A stretch of 64,000 bases of DNA from Pseudomonas putida (GCF_005080685.1 NZ_CP039371.1:5828001-5892000); one strand, 5' to 3'. Numbered from the stretch's first letter, positions 19,734 to 30,017 are shown. Translations and numbers: made by a program. The notes: generated by a model not told the origin, from the sequence alone.

Positions 19734-20353
19734 AGTTGGACTGCCCGTATCTCTCTTAGTCTGAGACGGTCCACATTCCTGCGTACGTCGGCCTGGAATT
19801 CCTGCTGGAACAGGCGAACATTGAAACGCACGAGTTCGGCCTTGATCGTGGTCGAGTCGAGCACGCGGGTGAAGAACCCAGAGGTGAACGCCTGGCGATC
19901 ACCCGCCTCATGATAGAGGACCATTTCGACATAGCCGTTTTTTGCTGGCGCGCAGGGTAGCAGCTGAAATAGCCCACGATCCCGGCTTCGCTGTTCCAAG
20001 TGCAACAAGGCCTGGTCGCTACGCAGCAGTGCCGGCAATGCCAGGGACAGGCCGCTCGCATACTTTTCACCGCCGACGTGTTCGACTATCGACAAGGCTT
20101 TGTCGACAATCGCCTGGCGCCGGCGCTGCGGCCAATGGACCTGCTCTGGGTTGATCGCATCCCATCCCAGAAACTGCAAGCGCCGGCGGAAGTAGCTGTA
20201 CCAGTCGTCGACGAGACCGCCGGCACGGTCGGTTTCAGTCACCCGGTCGGTGAACAGGATCGCCAACTCAACGGCCTCACGCTGCTGGACAGTCAAACCT
20301 GGCAGGAACGATATCAAGCTGCCGCCCACTACCGCAGCTTCATGCCTGTCCAT
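19718..20353 (-). CDS. Uncharacterised protein, third member of a three-gene paralogous cluster
   Basis: The product is 211 residues and I recognise no known family. It shares a layout with its two upstream neighbours: an aromatic-rich stretch ending FLGWD (about 61-65), then about 49 residues later DQALLHLEQRSRDRG (113-127), then a run of alternating hydrophobic residues and a final arginine-rich helix (RLFQQEFQADVRRNV). The ATG at 20353 has AGGTGG upstream and overlaps the preceding gene by 14 bases, so the two are probably coupled. No signal peptide or membrane helix is evident. Base composition is more AT-rich than the core genes around it. Confidence 0.7.
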   Translation of the reverse strand: MDRHEAAVVGGSLISFLPGLTVQQREAVELAILFTDRVTETDRAGGLVDDWYSYFRRRLQFLGWDAINPEQVHWPQRRRQAIVDKALSIVEHVGGEKYASGLSLALPALLRSDQALLHLEQRSRDRGLFQLLPCAPAKNGYVEMVLYHEAGDRQAFTSGFFTRVLDSTTIKAELVRFNVRLFQQEFQADVRRNVDRLRLREIRAVQLYGTR

Positions 20354-20996
20354 GCACACCACCTGCCGAAAGCTTCCCGATGTACGTGATGTAGTCGCCG
20401 CTACTCTTGCTTTCGATCAGTGCTCGCAACTCTGTGCGGCGCAACGCGAAGAGCTCCTCGATGGGGCTGCCCACCCAGGCGCACAGTTGCAGTCGCCGAG
20501 TCGAGAGTGTGCCTTCCTCGCTCGACGCCAGGCTCCCGCGGTGCAGGCTGCACAACGCAAGAACATTACCGCTCGACACCACCCCAAGCTCATGCACCGG
20601 CCCTTGCTGATCATCAATGAAGCGAGCGAGGTGTTTCTGCGCCGTCGATGCGCCCAAGGCGTGGGCAGTGGCATCGAGTTCGCCGATCAACGATTGATCG
20701 TGCCCCAACAGCCAATCGCGCATTGGCTGGAAGGGCGAGGTCAAGGCCGATTGCGCCTCTGGCTGATTTCGGTGGCGTTGTAGCTGGAACCAGCCCAGGT
20801 CATCGAAACTGCCCACATGCAGTTTCCACCAACCGGCATAATCACTGGAGCGCCCTTGGGAACGGGTGTTGGCGCGCAGTTGCGCGTAGAGCACACTGTC
20901 GAGTACATCCTGGCGCTGCTCCAGCGTCAGCGTGGTGTCGATTAGCAAGGCCGCTCCACACACCAGCCATAGCGTGTATTTTTCGTCATTCATCAT
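20340..20996 (-). CDS. Uncharacterised protein, second member of the paralogous cluster
   Basis: The product is 218 residues and I recognise no known family. The ATG pair at 20996/20993 follows AGGAGG. The N-terminus (TLWLVCGAALLIDTTLTLEQ) is moderately hydrophobic but is not a clear signal peptide. It contains DLGWFQLQR (66-74) and, 50 residues on, AQKHLARFIDDQQGP. These align with DVGWVPLQR and AQKVLERNLKEKDAG of the first gene at similar spacing, so the two appear homologous though strongly diverged. It lies 43 bases after the first gene and overlaps the third. Confidence 0.72.
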   Translation of the reverse strand: MMNDEKYTLWLVCGAALLIDTTLTLEQRQDVLDSVLYAQLRANTRSQGRSSDYAGWWKLHVGSFDDLGWFQLQRHRNQPEAQSALTSPFQPMRDWLLGHDQSLIGELDATAHALGASTAQKHLARFIDDQQGPVHELGVVSSGNVLALCSLHRGSLASSEEGTLSTRRLQLCAWVGSPIEELFALRRTELRALIESKSSGDYITYIGKLSAGGVHGQA

Positions 20997-21039
20997 CACC
21001 CCTCCTGAAGGCGAGGATGCCCCGAAGGGCATCTGCGAT

Positions 21040-21738
21040 TTACGCGATTTGCCAATCCAGGGTGCGACGGACGGTATAGTCTTTGAGCCTGTCTTTGATG
21101 ATCTCTCGGACGGCAGAGTACAAATCGCGATTGAAGACGAACACAGCGGTGCCGGAGTAGATTCTCTTCGCCTTGCTCTCCCACTCGAACACCACGGTGT
21201 CCAGTTGATGATCGTCGAACGGCGTGGCATCAACCGCGCTCATGGCCAGGATGATTTCTCCCGCCTCGTTCTGGATGCAGGAAGCCAGGCCAACGGTTCC
21301 GGCATCCTTTTCCTTGAGATTTCGTTCGAGCACTTTCTGGGCTTCGGTAACATTGCCCAGGCCTTCGAGCGCCTTGGCGGCCATCTGCATCAGCGCATCG
21401 GATGCAGGATTGCTGAGGATGGCCTCACCCACCACTTTAATGCCCTTGTAGGCTACCGCGCCGAGCTTCAACGATTGTGAGGACGAAGCTTCGTGGTCAT
21501 AGGATCGCTGGAGCGGCACCCAGCCGACGTCGCGCATCACTGCGACGAACACGCCCAACCATTGCTCGGTCTGGCCTCTGCCTGGAAATTTCTTACTCGC
21601 GGCTAGCGATGCGAAGTGAATGGCGAACTTGATGTCGGATACGGCTGCCAGCTCTATGCCAACGCCGAACCCCAGTAGAATTTGCTCGATGACAGCTGCA
21701 GATGGTCGGTCGCTTCTCTGAGTGATATCAGTGGTCAT
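21040..21738 (-). CDS. Uncharacterised protein, first member of the paralogous cluster
   Basis: The product is 232 residues and I recognise no known family. The ATG at 21738 follows GAGGAA. Features seen: a helical, Ala/Ile-rich N-terminal half (ILLGFGVGIELAAVSDIKFA), the motif DVGWVPLQR (70-78), a central helix with AQKVLERNLKEKDAG (133-147), a strand-rich stretch (GLASCIQNEAGEIILAMSAV) and a C-terminal helix with FNRDLYSAVREIIKDRL. It heads a three-gene run with internal overlaps, probably an operon. Its GC content looks lower than that of its flanks, suggesting acquisition. Confidence 0.72.
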   Translation of the reverse strand: MTTDITQRSDRPSAAVIEQILLGFGVGIELAAVSDIKFAIHFASLAASKKFPGRGQTEQWLGVFVAVMRDVGWVPLQRSYDHEASSSQSLKLGAVAYKGIKVVGEAILSNPASDALMQMAAKALEGLGNVTEAQKVLERNLKEKDAGTVGLASCIQNEAGEIILAMSAVDATPFDDHQLDTVVFEWESKAKRIYSGTAVFVFNRDLYSAVREIIKDRLKDYTVRRTLDWQIA

Positions 21739-21760
21739 GCTGGACTTCCTCGGGAGTGAA

Positions 21761-21781
21761 CCTCGACGCGAGCCGTCGAGG
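21761..21781. other. Hairpin between cobJ and the three-gene cluster
   Basis: CCTCGAC and GTCGAGG form a 7-bp inverted repeat around a 7-base centre. It lies on the minus strand after the cobJ stop and just before the first cluster gene. It could be a weak terminator or an operator; no T run follows. Confidence 0.45.
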
Positions 21782-21840
21782 TGGTTTCACCCTACTGCCC
21801 GAACGCAGGTCTGCCAGGCAGGAAGCCCTTCCCGAATGAC

Positions 21841-23529
21841 TCAGCGTGCCTGCGGATACCAGCGCGGCGTGTACACCCACAGACCGCCATCGGCGCGGTC
21901 GAAGGTGCAGGTAGTGGACGATCCGACCAAGACCATGGTGCGCATGTCGACCATTTCTGGCTGCAGCTCAGCCAGCGAGACTACCTTCAGCGTCTGCCCT
22001 GGCCTACCGATATCTCGACCAAGGACTACGGGCGTTTGCCCCTCCCGATGGCGACGGACGATGTCCAGCGCCACGCCCAACTGCCAAGGCCGGGAACGTG
22101 AGATCGGGTTGTAGAAGGCCAGCACCAGGTCGGCTTGGGCGGCAAGGTCCAGCCGCTGCTCGATGACTGCCCAAGGCTTGAGGTTGTCCGACAGCGACAT
22201 CACGCAGAAGTCATGCCCCAGTGGTGCACCGGCCTGGGCTGCGGTGGCCAACGAGGCGGAGACACCCGGCAGGATCTCCAGCTCGACCCGGTGCCAGGCC
22301 TCGTCACTGGAGCCGTGCAAGGCCTCGAGCACGGCCGAGGCCATGGCGAACACGCCTGGGTCGCCGGAGGACACCACCACCACCGAGCGGCCTTGGGCGG
22401 CCAACCCGAACGCGTGGCGGGCGCGCTGCATCTCTTCGCGGTTGTCGGTGCAATGCTGGACCTGATCGTCGCGAAACGGCCCGGCCATGCGCACGTAGGT
22501 TTCGTAGCCGAGGATGTCCTGGGCTTGCGCAAGCTCGGCCCTGACCGCCGGCACCATCAGCTCGGCAGCGCCAGGGCCTAGGCCGATCACCGCCAGACGA
22601 CCACGGCGCTGACCGACCAGCTCGACCTCGACCGGTGCCGGTGCGACTGCGATCACGCAACTGCCCTGTTCATGCAGACGCGCCTGCGGCAGGGTCTTGC
22701 CGGCCATGTCGGCAAGACCGCTGGCTGCGGGCGCGAAGCGCAGCGCTACACCCAACGCCTGCGCCGCATCATGCAGCGCCGGGTCGGCCATGGCCTGCTC
22801 GGCGGCCAGCAGGCAGGCCAGCGAGGCTTGGGCGATACCCGCTTCGTGCAAGGCCTGGCGCACGCTGTCGGCAAGCGCCGGGGTGCCCGGCGCCACCGCC
22901 ACGACCACGGCACGGGCATGGATCAGCAACTCATCGGGGCTGGTCGGCCGCGCCACGCAACCCACATGAATGGTGCGCTGGGCCGACTCGCTGGCCGGCA
23001 GGTTCGCCTGCTGCAACCAGGGTGCGTCGCCCTCGATGCGTACCGATTCACCGGCCAGCAAGTCGGAGACGAAGCGCTTGCCCTGCTCCAGGTCGGCCAG
23101 TGCATAACCCTCAGGCGGGTTCAGCAGGCAGGTGCCGAAACGCAGTTCGCCGCTGGTGGTGATGGCCGCTGCCACGCCTAGCGCCTCGCCGATGGCGCGG
23201 GCCATGACGTTGACCCCAGCCAGGCCTCCGAGCAGCGGCACTACCGCACTGGCATCCTCGGCCACCGCCAATACCGGCGGCTCGGCGCCCTTTTCATCGA
23301 GCAGGCTGGCCAGGCTGCGAATGACGATGCCCGCCGCGCACAGGGCGATGATCGGCGTGGCCTGCCGGTATAGCGCACGCAAGGTCTCGCCGAACGAGGT
23401 GTAGTCCTGATCGGCGCCTTCGACCCGCCCCTTGAGGCCATGGATCGAAGCCTCGGGGTAGCGCTGCTGAATACGCCGTGCGGTTTCCAGGCTGCCTTGG
23501 CCAAGGATGACGATTGCCGGTGCCTGCAT
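21841..23529 (-). CDS. cobJ: Fused CbiG / CobJ: cobalt-precorrin-5A hydrolase-like domain and precorrin-3B C17-methyltransferase
   Basis: The product is 562 residues, a fusion. Residues 1 to about 310 are CbiG-like (ALCAAGIVIRSLASLL, PLLGGLAGVN). The rest is a SAM-dependent CobJ methyltransferase (GRLAVIGLGPGAAELM, VSSGDPGVFAMA, AFYNPISRSRPWQ). In cobalamin synthesis CobJ methylates C17 with ring contraction; CbiG-type domains remove the C20 fragment. The ATG at 23529 has CAGGG 6 bp upstream; ATG 23535 overlaps the cobI stop (ATGA) and is an alternative. Last gene of the minus-strand cobGHIJ operon. Confidence 0.93.
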   Translation of the reverse strand: MQAPAIVILGQGSLETARRIQQRYPEASIHGLKGRVEGADQDYTSFGETLRALYRQATPIIALCAAGIVIRSLASLLDEKGAEPPVLAVAEDASAVVPLLGGLAGVNVMARAIGEALGVAAAITTSGELRFGTCLLNPPEGYALADLEQGKRFVSDLLAGESVRIEGDAPWLQQANLPASESAQRTIHVGCVARPTSPDELLIHARAVVVAVAPGTPALADSVRQALHEAGIAQASLACLLAAEQAMADPALHDAAQALGVALRFAPAASGLADMAGKTLPQARLHEQGSCVIAVAPAPVEVELVGQRRGRLAVIGLGPGAAELMVPAVRAELAQAQDILGYETYVRMAGPFRDDQVQHCTDNREEMQRARHAFGLAAQGRSVVVVSSGDPGVFAMASAVLEALHGSSDEAWHRVELEILPGVSASLATAAQAGAPLGHDFCVMSLSDNLKPWAVIEQRLDLAAQADLVLAFYNPISRSRPWQLGVALDIVRRHREGQTPVVLGRDIGRPGQTLKVVSLAELQPEMVDMRTMVLVGSSTTCTFDRADGGLWVYTPRWYPQAR

Positions 23530-23531
23530 GT

Positions 23532-24266
23532 TCATCCCTGCCATTTTTCACCCGGCACGATGATCAGCGAGAAGTACGGCGACGACTGCGGGTCGACGTC
23601 ATCCAGGGCAACGATCTTCTGATTGGCCATGGTCGCTCGCTCGACATACAAGGCGCGCTTGTCCAAGCCCAGCTCGCCGAGCACCTGGCGCACCTTGGGG
23701 AAGTTGCGTCCCAGCTTCATGACCACTGCGGCATCGGCATCGGCCAGGCGGCGCTTGAGTTCGTCGGCCGGCAATACGCCCGAGAGCACCGACAGGCTCT
23801 GATTGCGGTATACCAGCGGTGCGCCCAGCACCGAGGCGCCACCGAGCATCGAGCAGACACCGGGGATCACCTGGGCCTGGTAGCGCTGCGCCAGGCGGTC
23901 GTGCAGGTACATGTACGAGCCGTAGAAGAACGGGTCGCCCTCGCAGATGACCGCCACGTCACGCCCGGCATCCAGGTGCTCGGCGACCTGCACGCTGGCT
24001 TCGTCGTAGAAGTCGCTGATCACCTGCTCGTAGGACAACGGCGCGGGCAGCGCCTCGGTGGTCACCGGGTACACCAGCGGCAGCAGGGTCTGCTCGGCCT
24101 GCAGGTGCGCTTCGATGATGCCGAAAGCGTTGCCGCGCTTGCCCTTGGCCACGAAGTACGCCACCACCGGGGCCTCGCGCAGCAGGCGCAGGGCCTTGAG
24201 GGTAATCAATTCGGGGTCACCCGGGCCCACGCCCAGGCCCAGCAATTGTCCACGGGGCGCCATCAT
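23532..24266 (-). CDS. cobI: Precorrin-2 C20-methyltransferase
   Basis: The product is 244 residues, typical of the family. Tetrapyrrole methylase signatures are [16 protein letters not shown] at the start, [14 protein letters not shown] in the middle and the [16 protein letters not shown] segment. It methylates precorrin-2 to precorrin-3A. The ATG pair at 24266/24263 follows GGAGGTGG and overlaps the cobH stop, so translation is probably coupled. Confidence 0.95.
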   Translation of the reverse strand: MMAPRGQLLGLGVGPGDPELITLKALRLLREAPVVAYFVAKGKRGNAFGIIEAHLQAEQTLLPLVYPVTTEALPAPLSYEQVISDFYDEASVQVAEHLDAGRDVAVICEGDPFFYGSYMYLHDRLAQRYQAQVIPGVCSMLGGASVLGAPLVYRNQSLSVLSGVLPADELKRRLADADAAVVMKLGRNFPKVRQVLGELGLDKRALYVERATMANQKIVALDDVDPQSSPYFSLIIVPGEKWQG

Positions 24267-24889
24267 TCCACCTCCGTGGCCAGGGCATTGACGGCGGCGG
24301 CCGCCATCGCGCTACCGCCCAGGCGGCCCTGCATGATCACGAACGGCACACCACGGCTGTCGGCAGCAAGCATCGCCTTGGACTCGGCAGCGCCGACGAA
24401 GCCTACCGGGAAGCCGAGGATCAGCGCGGGTTTGGGTGCACCGGCGTCGAGCATTTCCAGCAGGTAGAACAGCGCGGTCGGCGCATTGCCGATGACCACT
24501 ACACTGCCTTCCAGGTGTGGGCGCCAAAGCTCCAGGGCCAGTGCCGAACGGGTGTTGCCCGCTTCCTTGGCCATGCCTGGCACGCTCGGATCGCGCAGGG
24601 TGCAGATGACCGCGTTGTCCGCCGGCAGGCGCGCCCGGGTGATGCCTTCGGCGACCATGTGCGCGTCGCAGAGGATCGGTGCGCCTTTGGCCAGGGCGTC
24701 GCGACCGGCTTGACCGGCGCCTTCGGAGAACTGCAGGCCATCGATCGCCTCGACCATCCCGCAGGCGTGGATCACGCGCACGGCGAGTTTTTCGAGGTCT
24801 GCGGGAATCCGCTCGAGCCGGGCTTCCTCGCGGATGATCCGGAAGGAATTGCGATAGATCTCCTGACCATCGCGGATGTAATCAATCAT
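24263..24889 (-). CDS. cobH: Precorrin-8X methylmutase
   Basis: The product is 208 residues. It contains [11 protein letters not shown], with the active-site histidine of the family, and [12 protein letters not shown], then [13 protein letters not shown]. It moves a methyl group from C11 to C12 to form hydrogenobyrinic acid. The ATG at 24889 ([15 protein letters not shown]) overlaps the end of cobG by 8 bases; a TTG one codon earlier is less likely. Confidence 0.95.
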   Translation of the reverse strand: MIDYIRDGQEIYRNSFRIIREEARLERIPADLEKLAVRVIHACGMVEAIDGLQFSEGAGQAGRDALAKGAPILCDAHMVAEGITRARLPADNAVICTLRDPSVPGMAKEAGNTRSALALELWRPHLEGSVVVIGNAPTALFYLLEMLDAGAPKPALILGFPVGFVGAAESKAMLAADSRGVPFVIMQGRLGGSAMAAAAVNALATEVE

Positions 24890-26210
24890 CAAGGTGCTCC
24901 GTCGGCAGGTCGAGCATGGCGCCTGCTTCGTTCAAGGTGAGGTCGGTGCCGCGCAGGGCACCCAGGCCCGGCAGGTGCGCGTCACGCTGATAGAGGTCGT
25001 AGCGCCCAGGTGCACGGGCCAGCAAGGTGGCCGGGGCAACATGGGCCACGGCGCAGGACCGGGCGCAACCGGACAAGTGCACGCTGGCTGGCCCGCCGCG
25101 ATGCAGCAAGGCGGCCAGGGTAACGGCGTCGGTCTTGGTCTCGGCATTGGCCTTGGCGCAGCCGTGGCTGCCGGTGCAGGCGACCATGCGGGCCAAGGGC
25201 TCATGGACATGGCACAACAGGCCGAGGGCGGCCAGCTCGGCCTGAGCCTGGTCGAGGCGCGCTGGCAGCAGATTGGGCAACAGCAGGCTTTGCCAGGGGC
25301 TGATCCGCAAGCTGCCATCGCCCCACTGCCGGGCGATGCCCGCCGCACCGCGCAGCATGGCAGGTGTCAACCGACCCAGCGGCGGCGCGACGCCCAGGGC
25401 CAGGCCCTGATGTTGCAACACCGGTCCCAGCCACGCAGTGCAAGTGCTCGCACGCCGCCACTGGAGCACGGCGGCATCGCGTCGGATAGCCAGCCCCAAC
25501 CCATCGACGAAGGCCAGGGCCGGAACCTGCTCGAGTAGCTGACGCATGCGCGCCTGCTGGGGAGTGGCCAGGTCGAGGAAGCGCTCCAGCACAGCCCGCA
25601 CCAGGGCCAGGCCTTGCTCCAGCGGCACCGCACCGAGCGGCGCGTCGCTGGGGCATCCGGCCAGGCCGAAGGCCAGCCAGGTTCGCTGCTCCAGGCGCAG
25701 CACCGAAAGCCACAGGTCGTGGGGGTGTTCGAGCATTGCCAGGCCTTCACCGCCATCGAGTTGGATGGCGAACTTGGCCGACAGCTCATGAAACCTTGGG
25801 GTGCCCTGGAGCAGGTCGAGGATCTGCCCGGCCAACGGCCGCACGTCCGTCAACATCGAAGGGTCGAGCCCGGCCAAGGGGCTGAGCATGAGGTTGCGCA
25901 CGTCATCGCTGGCCGCCTCGCGCGGGCCGAGGCCGGCGCCCAGGAGGCTTTCGATCAAACCCGCATGGTCGGTGCCGATGCCGCGAATCTGCAGGTTGCC
26001 GCGGTTGGTCGCCTCGATCACGCCAGCGGCGAAGCGCTCGGCCGCGCTGGCCAGCGCGTCGGCCTGGTCGACCCGCAGCAGGCCGCCGGGCAGCTTGATG
26101 CGGCAGATCCCACCGTCGCGCGCCGCGACGATGCGCCACAACCCCGGGCAGGCCGAGGGGCGGGGCGAAACGGTAGGGGGATGAACCTGCTTCAAAGGGG
26201 CGTCCGGCAA
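24882..26210 (-). CDS. cobG: Precorrin-3B synthase (CobG monooxygenase)
   Basis: The product is about 442 residues and related to nitrite/sulfite reductases. The siroheme/Fe-S cysteine pattern is visible as [10 protein letters not shown] followed by [10 protein letters not shown]. CobG oxidises precorrin-3A with O2, so its presence marks the aerobic route. The start is uncertain: TTG at 26210 has only a weak ribosome site, and no ATG lies near the conserved [14 protein letters not shown] segment. It is first of the minus-strand operon and divergent from cobL. I saw no cobalamin riboswitch in the 182-bp intergenic region. Confidence 0.9.
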   Translation of the reverse strand: MPDAPLKQVHPPTVSPRPSACPGLWRIVAARDGGICRIKLPGGLLRVDQADALASAAERFAAGVIEATNRGNLQIRGIGTDHAGLIESLLGAGLGPREAASDDVRNLMLSPLAGLDPSMLTDVRPLAGQILDLLQGTPRFHELSAKFAIQLDGGEGLAMLEHPHDLWLSVLRLEQRTWLAFGLAGCPSDAPLGAVPLEQGLALVRAVLERFLDLATPQQARMRQLLEQVPALAFVDGLGLAIRRDAAVLQWRRASTCTAWLGPVLQHQGLALGVAPPLGRLTPAMLRGAAGIARQWGDGSLRISPWQSLLLPNLLPARLDQAQAELAALGLLCHVHEPLARMVACTGSHGCAKANAETKTDAVTLAALLHRGGPASVHLSGCARSCAVAHVAPATLLARAPGRYDLYQRDAHLPGLGALRGTDLTLNEAGAMLDLPTEHLDD

Positions 26211-26329
26211 TCGCTGAAAATGCGCTTGAGTGTAGAAGGCGCGGTATTATGCCTGCTTTGGCCTGCGGCATGAAAAGCCGGTGGTCGAGCATCGTCGCGA
26301 TCGTGCGAAAAAATTCAGGACGGCGTCGC

Positions 26330-26357
26330 CCTTTTCGCGGGCTTGCCCGCGAAAAGG
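26330..26357. repeat. Single REP palindrome between cobG and cobL
   Basis: CCTTTTCGCGGGC followed by TTGCCCGCGAAAAGG is a perfect, long palindrome of the REP type in the divergent cobG-cobL promoter region. Confidence 0.85.
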
Positions 26358-26392
26358 ACGACGCAGCCCAACGCAATAACGGAAAAGTACCC

Positions 26393-27604
26393 ATGGCACC
26401 CTGGCTGACAGTAGTAGGCATCGGCGAAGACGGCTTCAGCGGCCTCGGCAAGCAATCCCGTCGGGCCCTGCTCGGCGCCACGCGAATCATCGGCAGCCCA
26501 CGGCAACTGGCACTGCTGCCGCGCTGCGTGAGCGCCACCCGCCAGAACTGGCCCAGCCCATTCTCCCTGGACCCGGTGCTGGCGCTGCGCGGCGAGCCGG
26601 TGTGCGTGCTGGCCAGTGGCGATCCGATGTTCTATGGCGTCGGTGCCAGCCTTGCGCGCCAGGTCGCGGCCGAGGAGATGCAGGTGCTGTCGATGCCGTC
26701 GTCCTGCGCCCTCGCCGCCGCCCGCCTGGGCTGGCCGTTGCAGGACCTGCAGGTGGTGTCGCTGGTGGCACGGCCACTGGCGGCGCTCAATGCCCATTTA
26801 TACAGCGGCCTGCGCCTGTTGGTGCTGAGCAACGATGGCCACAGCCCCGCCGCCGTCGCTGCGCTGTTGCGCGAGCGCGGCTTCGGGCCCAGCCGCCTGC
26901 ATGTGCTCGAGCACCTCGGTGGCAACGCCGAGCGCCAGCTATCGGGCTGCGCCGATGATTGGCCGCACCCTCAGGTTGCCGACCTCAACCTGCTCGCCAT
27001 CGAGTGCCAGGCCAGCGCCGATGCGCCTCGCCTGTCACGGATAGCCGGCCTTCCCGATGACGCATTTCGCCATGACGGCCAACTGACCAAACGCGACGTG
27101 CGCGCCATCACCCTGGCCCGCCTGGCGCCACAACCGGGCCAGTTGCTGTGGGACGTCGGTGCAGGCTGCGGCTCGATCGGCATCGAGTGGATGCGCGCGC
27201 ATCCAGCCTGTCGCACGCTGGCCATCGAAGCCGATGAGGGCCGCCAGGGCTTCATCGAGCACAATCGCGACGCGCTCGGCGTGCCCGGCCTGCAACTGGT
27301 GCGCGGCAAGGCGCCGGAGGCGCTGGCCGAGCTCGAGCGGCCCGACGCGATCTTCATCGGCGGCGGCGTCACTCGCGATGGCGTACTGGCGCTGTGCTGG
27401 GACCGCCTGCGCCCCGGCGGACGCCTGGTGGCCAACGCGGTGACCTTGCAAAGCGAGCTGGCCCTGGCGCATTTCCGCGAGCGCCACGGCGGCGAGCTGA
27501 CCCGCCTCCATGTCGCCCAGGCCCAGCCGCTGGGCGCCTTCGATACCTGGCGCCAGGCCCTGCCGATCACCTTGCTCGACGTGGTGAAGCCTGCCGATGC
27601 GTGA
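26393..27604 (+). CDS. cobL: Precorrin-6Y C5,15-methyltransferase (decarboxylating)
   Basis: The product is 403 residues, the fused CbiE-CbiT form. The N-terminal tetrapyrrole methylase ([26 protein letters not shown]) is followed by a C-terminal SAM methyltransferase ([18 protein letters not shown]). It methylates C5 and C15 and decarboxylates the C12 acetate side chain. The start at 26393 gives the conserved [11 protein letters not shown]. It overlaps cbiD by 8 bases. Confidence 0.95.
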   Translation: MAPWLTVVGIGEDGFSGLGKQSRRALLGATRIIGSPRQLALLPRCVSATRQNWPSPFSLDPVLALRGEPVCVLASGDPMFYGVGASLARQVAAEEMQVLSMPSSCALAAARLGWPLQDLQVVSLVARPLAALNAHLYSGLRLLVLSNDGHSPAAVAALLRERGFGPSRLHVLEHLGGNAERQLSGCADDWPHPQVADLNLLAIECQASADAPRLSRIAGLPDDAFRHDGQLTKRDVRAITLARLAPQPGQLLWDVGAGCGSIGIEWMRAHPACRTLAIEADEGRQGFIEHNRDALGVPGLQLVRGKAPEALAELERPDAIFIGGGVTRDGVLALCWDRLRPGGRLVANAVTLQSELALAHFRERHGGELTRLHVAQAQPLGAFDTWRQALPITLLDVVKPADA

Positions 27605-28691
27605 AGAAACCCACGAACAACCGGCGCCCCTGCGCAGCGGCCTGACCACCGGCAGCTGCGCCACCGCCACCAGCCTGGCCGCGGCACGCCTGCTGCTCAC
27701 CGGCGAAGGCAGCGACGCGGTCAGCATTACCCTGCCCAAAGGCAAAGTGGTACAGATGCGCCTGGAGTTCTGTCGACGCGATGGCGAGCGCGCCGAGGCC
27801 GGTACGCTCAAGGATGCCGGCGACGACCCCGACGTCACCCACGGCGCCTTGCTCTATAGCCAGGTGCGACTGCTGGACGCCCCCGGCATCCGCTTCGTCG
27901 CCGGCGTGGGCGTCGGTACCGTCACCCGCCCCGGGCTGGTACTCGCGGTGGGTGAGCCTGCGATCAACCCGGTGCCACGGCGCATGATCAGCGAGCACCT
28001 GCAGCAATTGGCCGACGCCTGCAGCTATGCCGGCGGCTTCGAAGTCACGGTGAACGTGCAGGACGGCGAGCAACTGGCGTTGAAGACCATGAACCCGCGC
28101 CTGGGCATTCTCGGCGGGTTGTCGATTCTCGGCACCAGCGGCATCGTCCGGCCGTTTTCCTGCTCGGCATACATCGCCTCGATCCACCAGGGCATCGATG
28201 TCGCCCACACCAATGGCTACACGCACATCGCCGCCTGCACCGGCAACGCCAGCGAAGACTGCATGCGCCGGGTCTATGGGTTGCCGGAAATCGCCCTGAT
28301 CGAGATGGGCGACTTCGTCGGCGCGGTGCTCAAGCACCTGCGCAAGGTGCCGGTGGCGCGGCTGACCCTGTGCGGCGGCTTCGGCAAGATCAGCAAGCTG
28401 GCCGCCGGGCACATGGACCTGCACAGCCGCCACTCGAGCATCGACCTGCCGCAATTGGCCGGCTGGGCCGCCGACATCGGCGCCGACACCGAGCTGCAGG
28501 CAGCGATCGTCGCGGCCAATACCAGCCAGCAGGCTCTGGCGCTGGCCCACGCCGCCGGCATCGCCCTGGGCGACGCGGTGTGCGCGCACGCCCTGGCCTT
28601 CGCGCGCAGCGTGGTGCCGGCCCAGGTCCAGGTCGAGGTGTTCGCCATCGACCGCCAGGGCGGCATCGTTGGCAAGGCAGGCGTGCAATGA
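27597..28691 (+). CDS. cbiD: Cobalt-precorrin-5B C1-methyltransferase (CbiD)
   Basis: The product is 364 residues, opening with [18 protein letters not shown] and containing the conserved [13 protein letters not shown] and [20 protein letters not shown] segments. CbiD methylates C1 and is best known from the anaerobic route; in Pseudomonas it stands in for CobF. It overlaps cobL upstream and cobK downstream (ATGA). Confidence 0.95.
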   Translation: MREETHEQPAPLRSGLTTGSCATATSLAAARLLLTGEGSDAVSITLPKGKVVQMRLEFCRRDGERAEAGTLKDAGDDPDVTHGALLYSQVRLLDAPGIRFVAGVGVGTVTRPGLVLAVGEPAINPVPRRMISEHLQQLADACSYAGGFEVTVNVQDGEQLALKTMNPRLGILGGLSILGTSGIVRPFSCSAYIASIHQGIDVAHTNGYTHIAACTGNASEDCMRRVYGLPEIALIEMGDFVGAVLKHLRKVPVARLTLCGGFGKISKLAAGHMDLHSRHSSIDLPQLAGWAADIGADTELQAAIVAANTSQQALALAHAAGIALGDAVCAHALAFARSVVPAQVQVEVFAIDRQGGIVGKAGVQ

Positions 28692-29434
28692 GCCGGCGCA
28701 TCCTGCTGCTCGGCGGCGTTACCGAAGCCCTGGCCATCGCCCGCCAGCTGGGCCCCGAGCACGTGTACAGCCTGGCCGGCATCGGCCGTGTGCCGCAGGA
28801 CCTCGCCTGCCAGGTACGGGTCGGTGGCTACGGCGGCGCAGAAGGTCTGGCCGCCTACCTGCACGAGGCAGGCATCTCCTTGCTGGTTGACGCCACCCAC
28901 CCCTATGCCGCGCAGATCAGCCGCAACGCCGCCTGCGCCGCACGCATGGCCGGCATTCCCTGCTGGGCCCTGCACCGTCCGGCCTGGCAGGCCCAGCCCG
29001 GTGACGACTGGCGGGAGGTGGACGACTGGGCCGCCCTGATGAAGGCACTCGCGCCGTTCGAACGGCCGCTGTTCACCCTTGGCCGCGAGCCACTGCAGCA
29101 CCTCGATGAGATTCCGCCCCGGCAGTTCTGGACCCTGCGAGCACTGGATGCCTGCCCGGGCAACGAACGCTGCGAAGTGATCGGTGCGCGCGGCCCGTTT
29201 CGTATCGAAGACGAACGGGGGCTGTTCGAGCGACGCGCCATCGATGTGCTGGTGAGCAAGAACAGCGGCAGCGTGGCCACCGAGCCGAAGCTCGAGGTGG
29301 CACGCGAACGCGGCGTACCGGTGCTGATCCTCAAGCGCCCGCTGTTGCCGGCAGTGGACCGGGTGTTCGCCTCGGCGGCGGAGCTGACAGCGGCGTTGGC
29401 GAATGCGGCGAAGATGCCTGAACAGGCACCGTAA
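28688..29434 (+). CDS. cobK: Precorrin-6A reductase
   Basis: The product is 248 residues. It has the dinucleotide-binding start [17 protein letters not shown], the [12 protein letters not shown] motif and the [16 protein letters not shown] motif of CobK/CbiJ. It reduces precorrin-6A with NADPH. The start overlaps the cbiD stop as ATGA. Last gene of the plus-strand cobL-cbiD-cobK operon; the next 106 bp carry no gene. Confidence 0.95.
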   Translation: MSRRILLLGGVTEALAIARQLGPEHVYSLAGIGRVPQDLACQVRVGGYGGAEGLAAYLHEAGISLLVDATHPYAAQISRNAACAARMAGIPCWALHRPAWQAQPGDDWREVDDWAALMKALAPFERPLFTLGREPLQHLDEIPPRQFWTLRALDACPGNERCEVIGARGPFRIEDERGLFERRAIDVLVSKNSGSVATEPKLEVARERGVPVLILKRPLLPAVDRVFASAAELTAALANAAKMPEQAP

Positions 29435-29540
29435 GGCATCGTTCCCACAACTCTTTCAGATATTCCAACCTCCTCACAAGTGGCCCTCTGCCGCTCCGCT
29501 GCCGTACACTCAGGTCTTCCCCTCGGAAGGCGTCACCCAT

Positions 29541-29978
29541 ATGGAAATGCAATGGTGGATCTGGCTGGTCTTCGGCATCGGCCTGACCCTGCTCGAACTG
29601 GTCCTGCCAACGTTCTTCATCATCTGGTTTGGCATCGGCGCCGTACTGGTCTCGCTCATCGCCCTCGCCGTACCCAGCTTGCAACTCGACATGCAGGTGC
29701 TGCTGTGGGTGCTGTTCTCGTCGTTGACCACCGTGCTGTGGTTCAAGCTGTTCCGGCGCAAGAAGCCGGACGTGCGCTGGACCGCCGACAGCGTCATCGG
29801 TGAGGTCGGCCTGCTGACCGGTAGCGTTTCGCAATTCCAGAAAGGCCGCGTGCGCTTCCAGAAACCGATCCTCGGCAACGAGGAGTGGAGTTGCGTCGCC
29901 GACAGCGACATCCCCGCCGGCGAGCGCGTGCGCCTCGTCGCCATCGAAGGCAACATCGCCCGGGTCGTTCGCGCCTGA
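29541..29978 (+). CDS. NfeD-family membrane protein
   Basis: The product is 145 residues. Two or three membrane helices occupy residues 5-70 (WWIWLVFGIGLTLLELVLP, FFIIWFGIGAVLVSLIALAV), followed by an OB-fold domain (VGLLTGSVSQF ... GERVRLVAIEGN). NfeD proteins partner with SPFH/stomatin proteins, and such a gene follows 39 bp later, so the pair is probably an operon acting in membrane protein quality control. Confidence 0.9.
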   Translation: MEMQWWIWLVFGIGLTLLELVLPTFFIIWFGIGAVLVSLIALAVPSLQLDMQVLLWVLFSSLTTVLWFKLFRRKKPDVRWTADSVIGEVGLLTGSVSQFQKGRVRFQKPILGNEEWSCVADSDIPAGERVRLVAIEGNIARVVRA

Positions 29979-30017
29979 CGCTACCCCGAACGCCCGCACT
30001 AAAAGGAACTTAGCAAC

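Noticed and set aside
26211..26392. Cobalamin riboswitch between cobG and cobL
   Set aside because: No B12-box-like sequence was seen; the region contains a REP palindrome and an AT-rich TATTAT instead.
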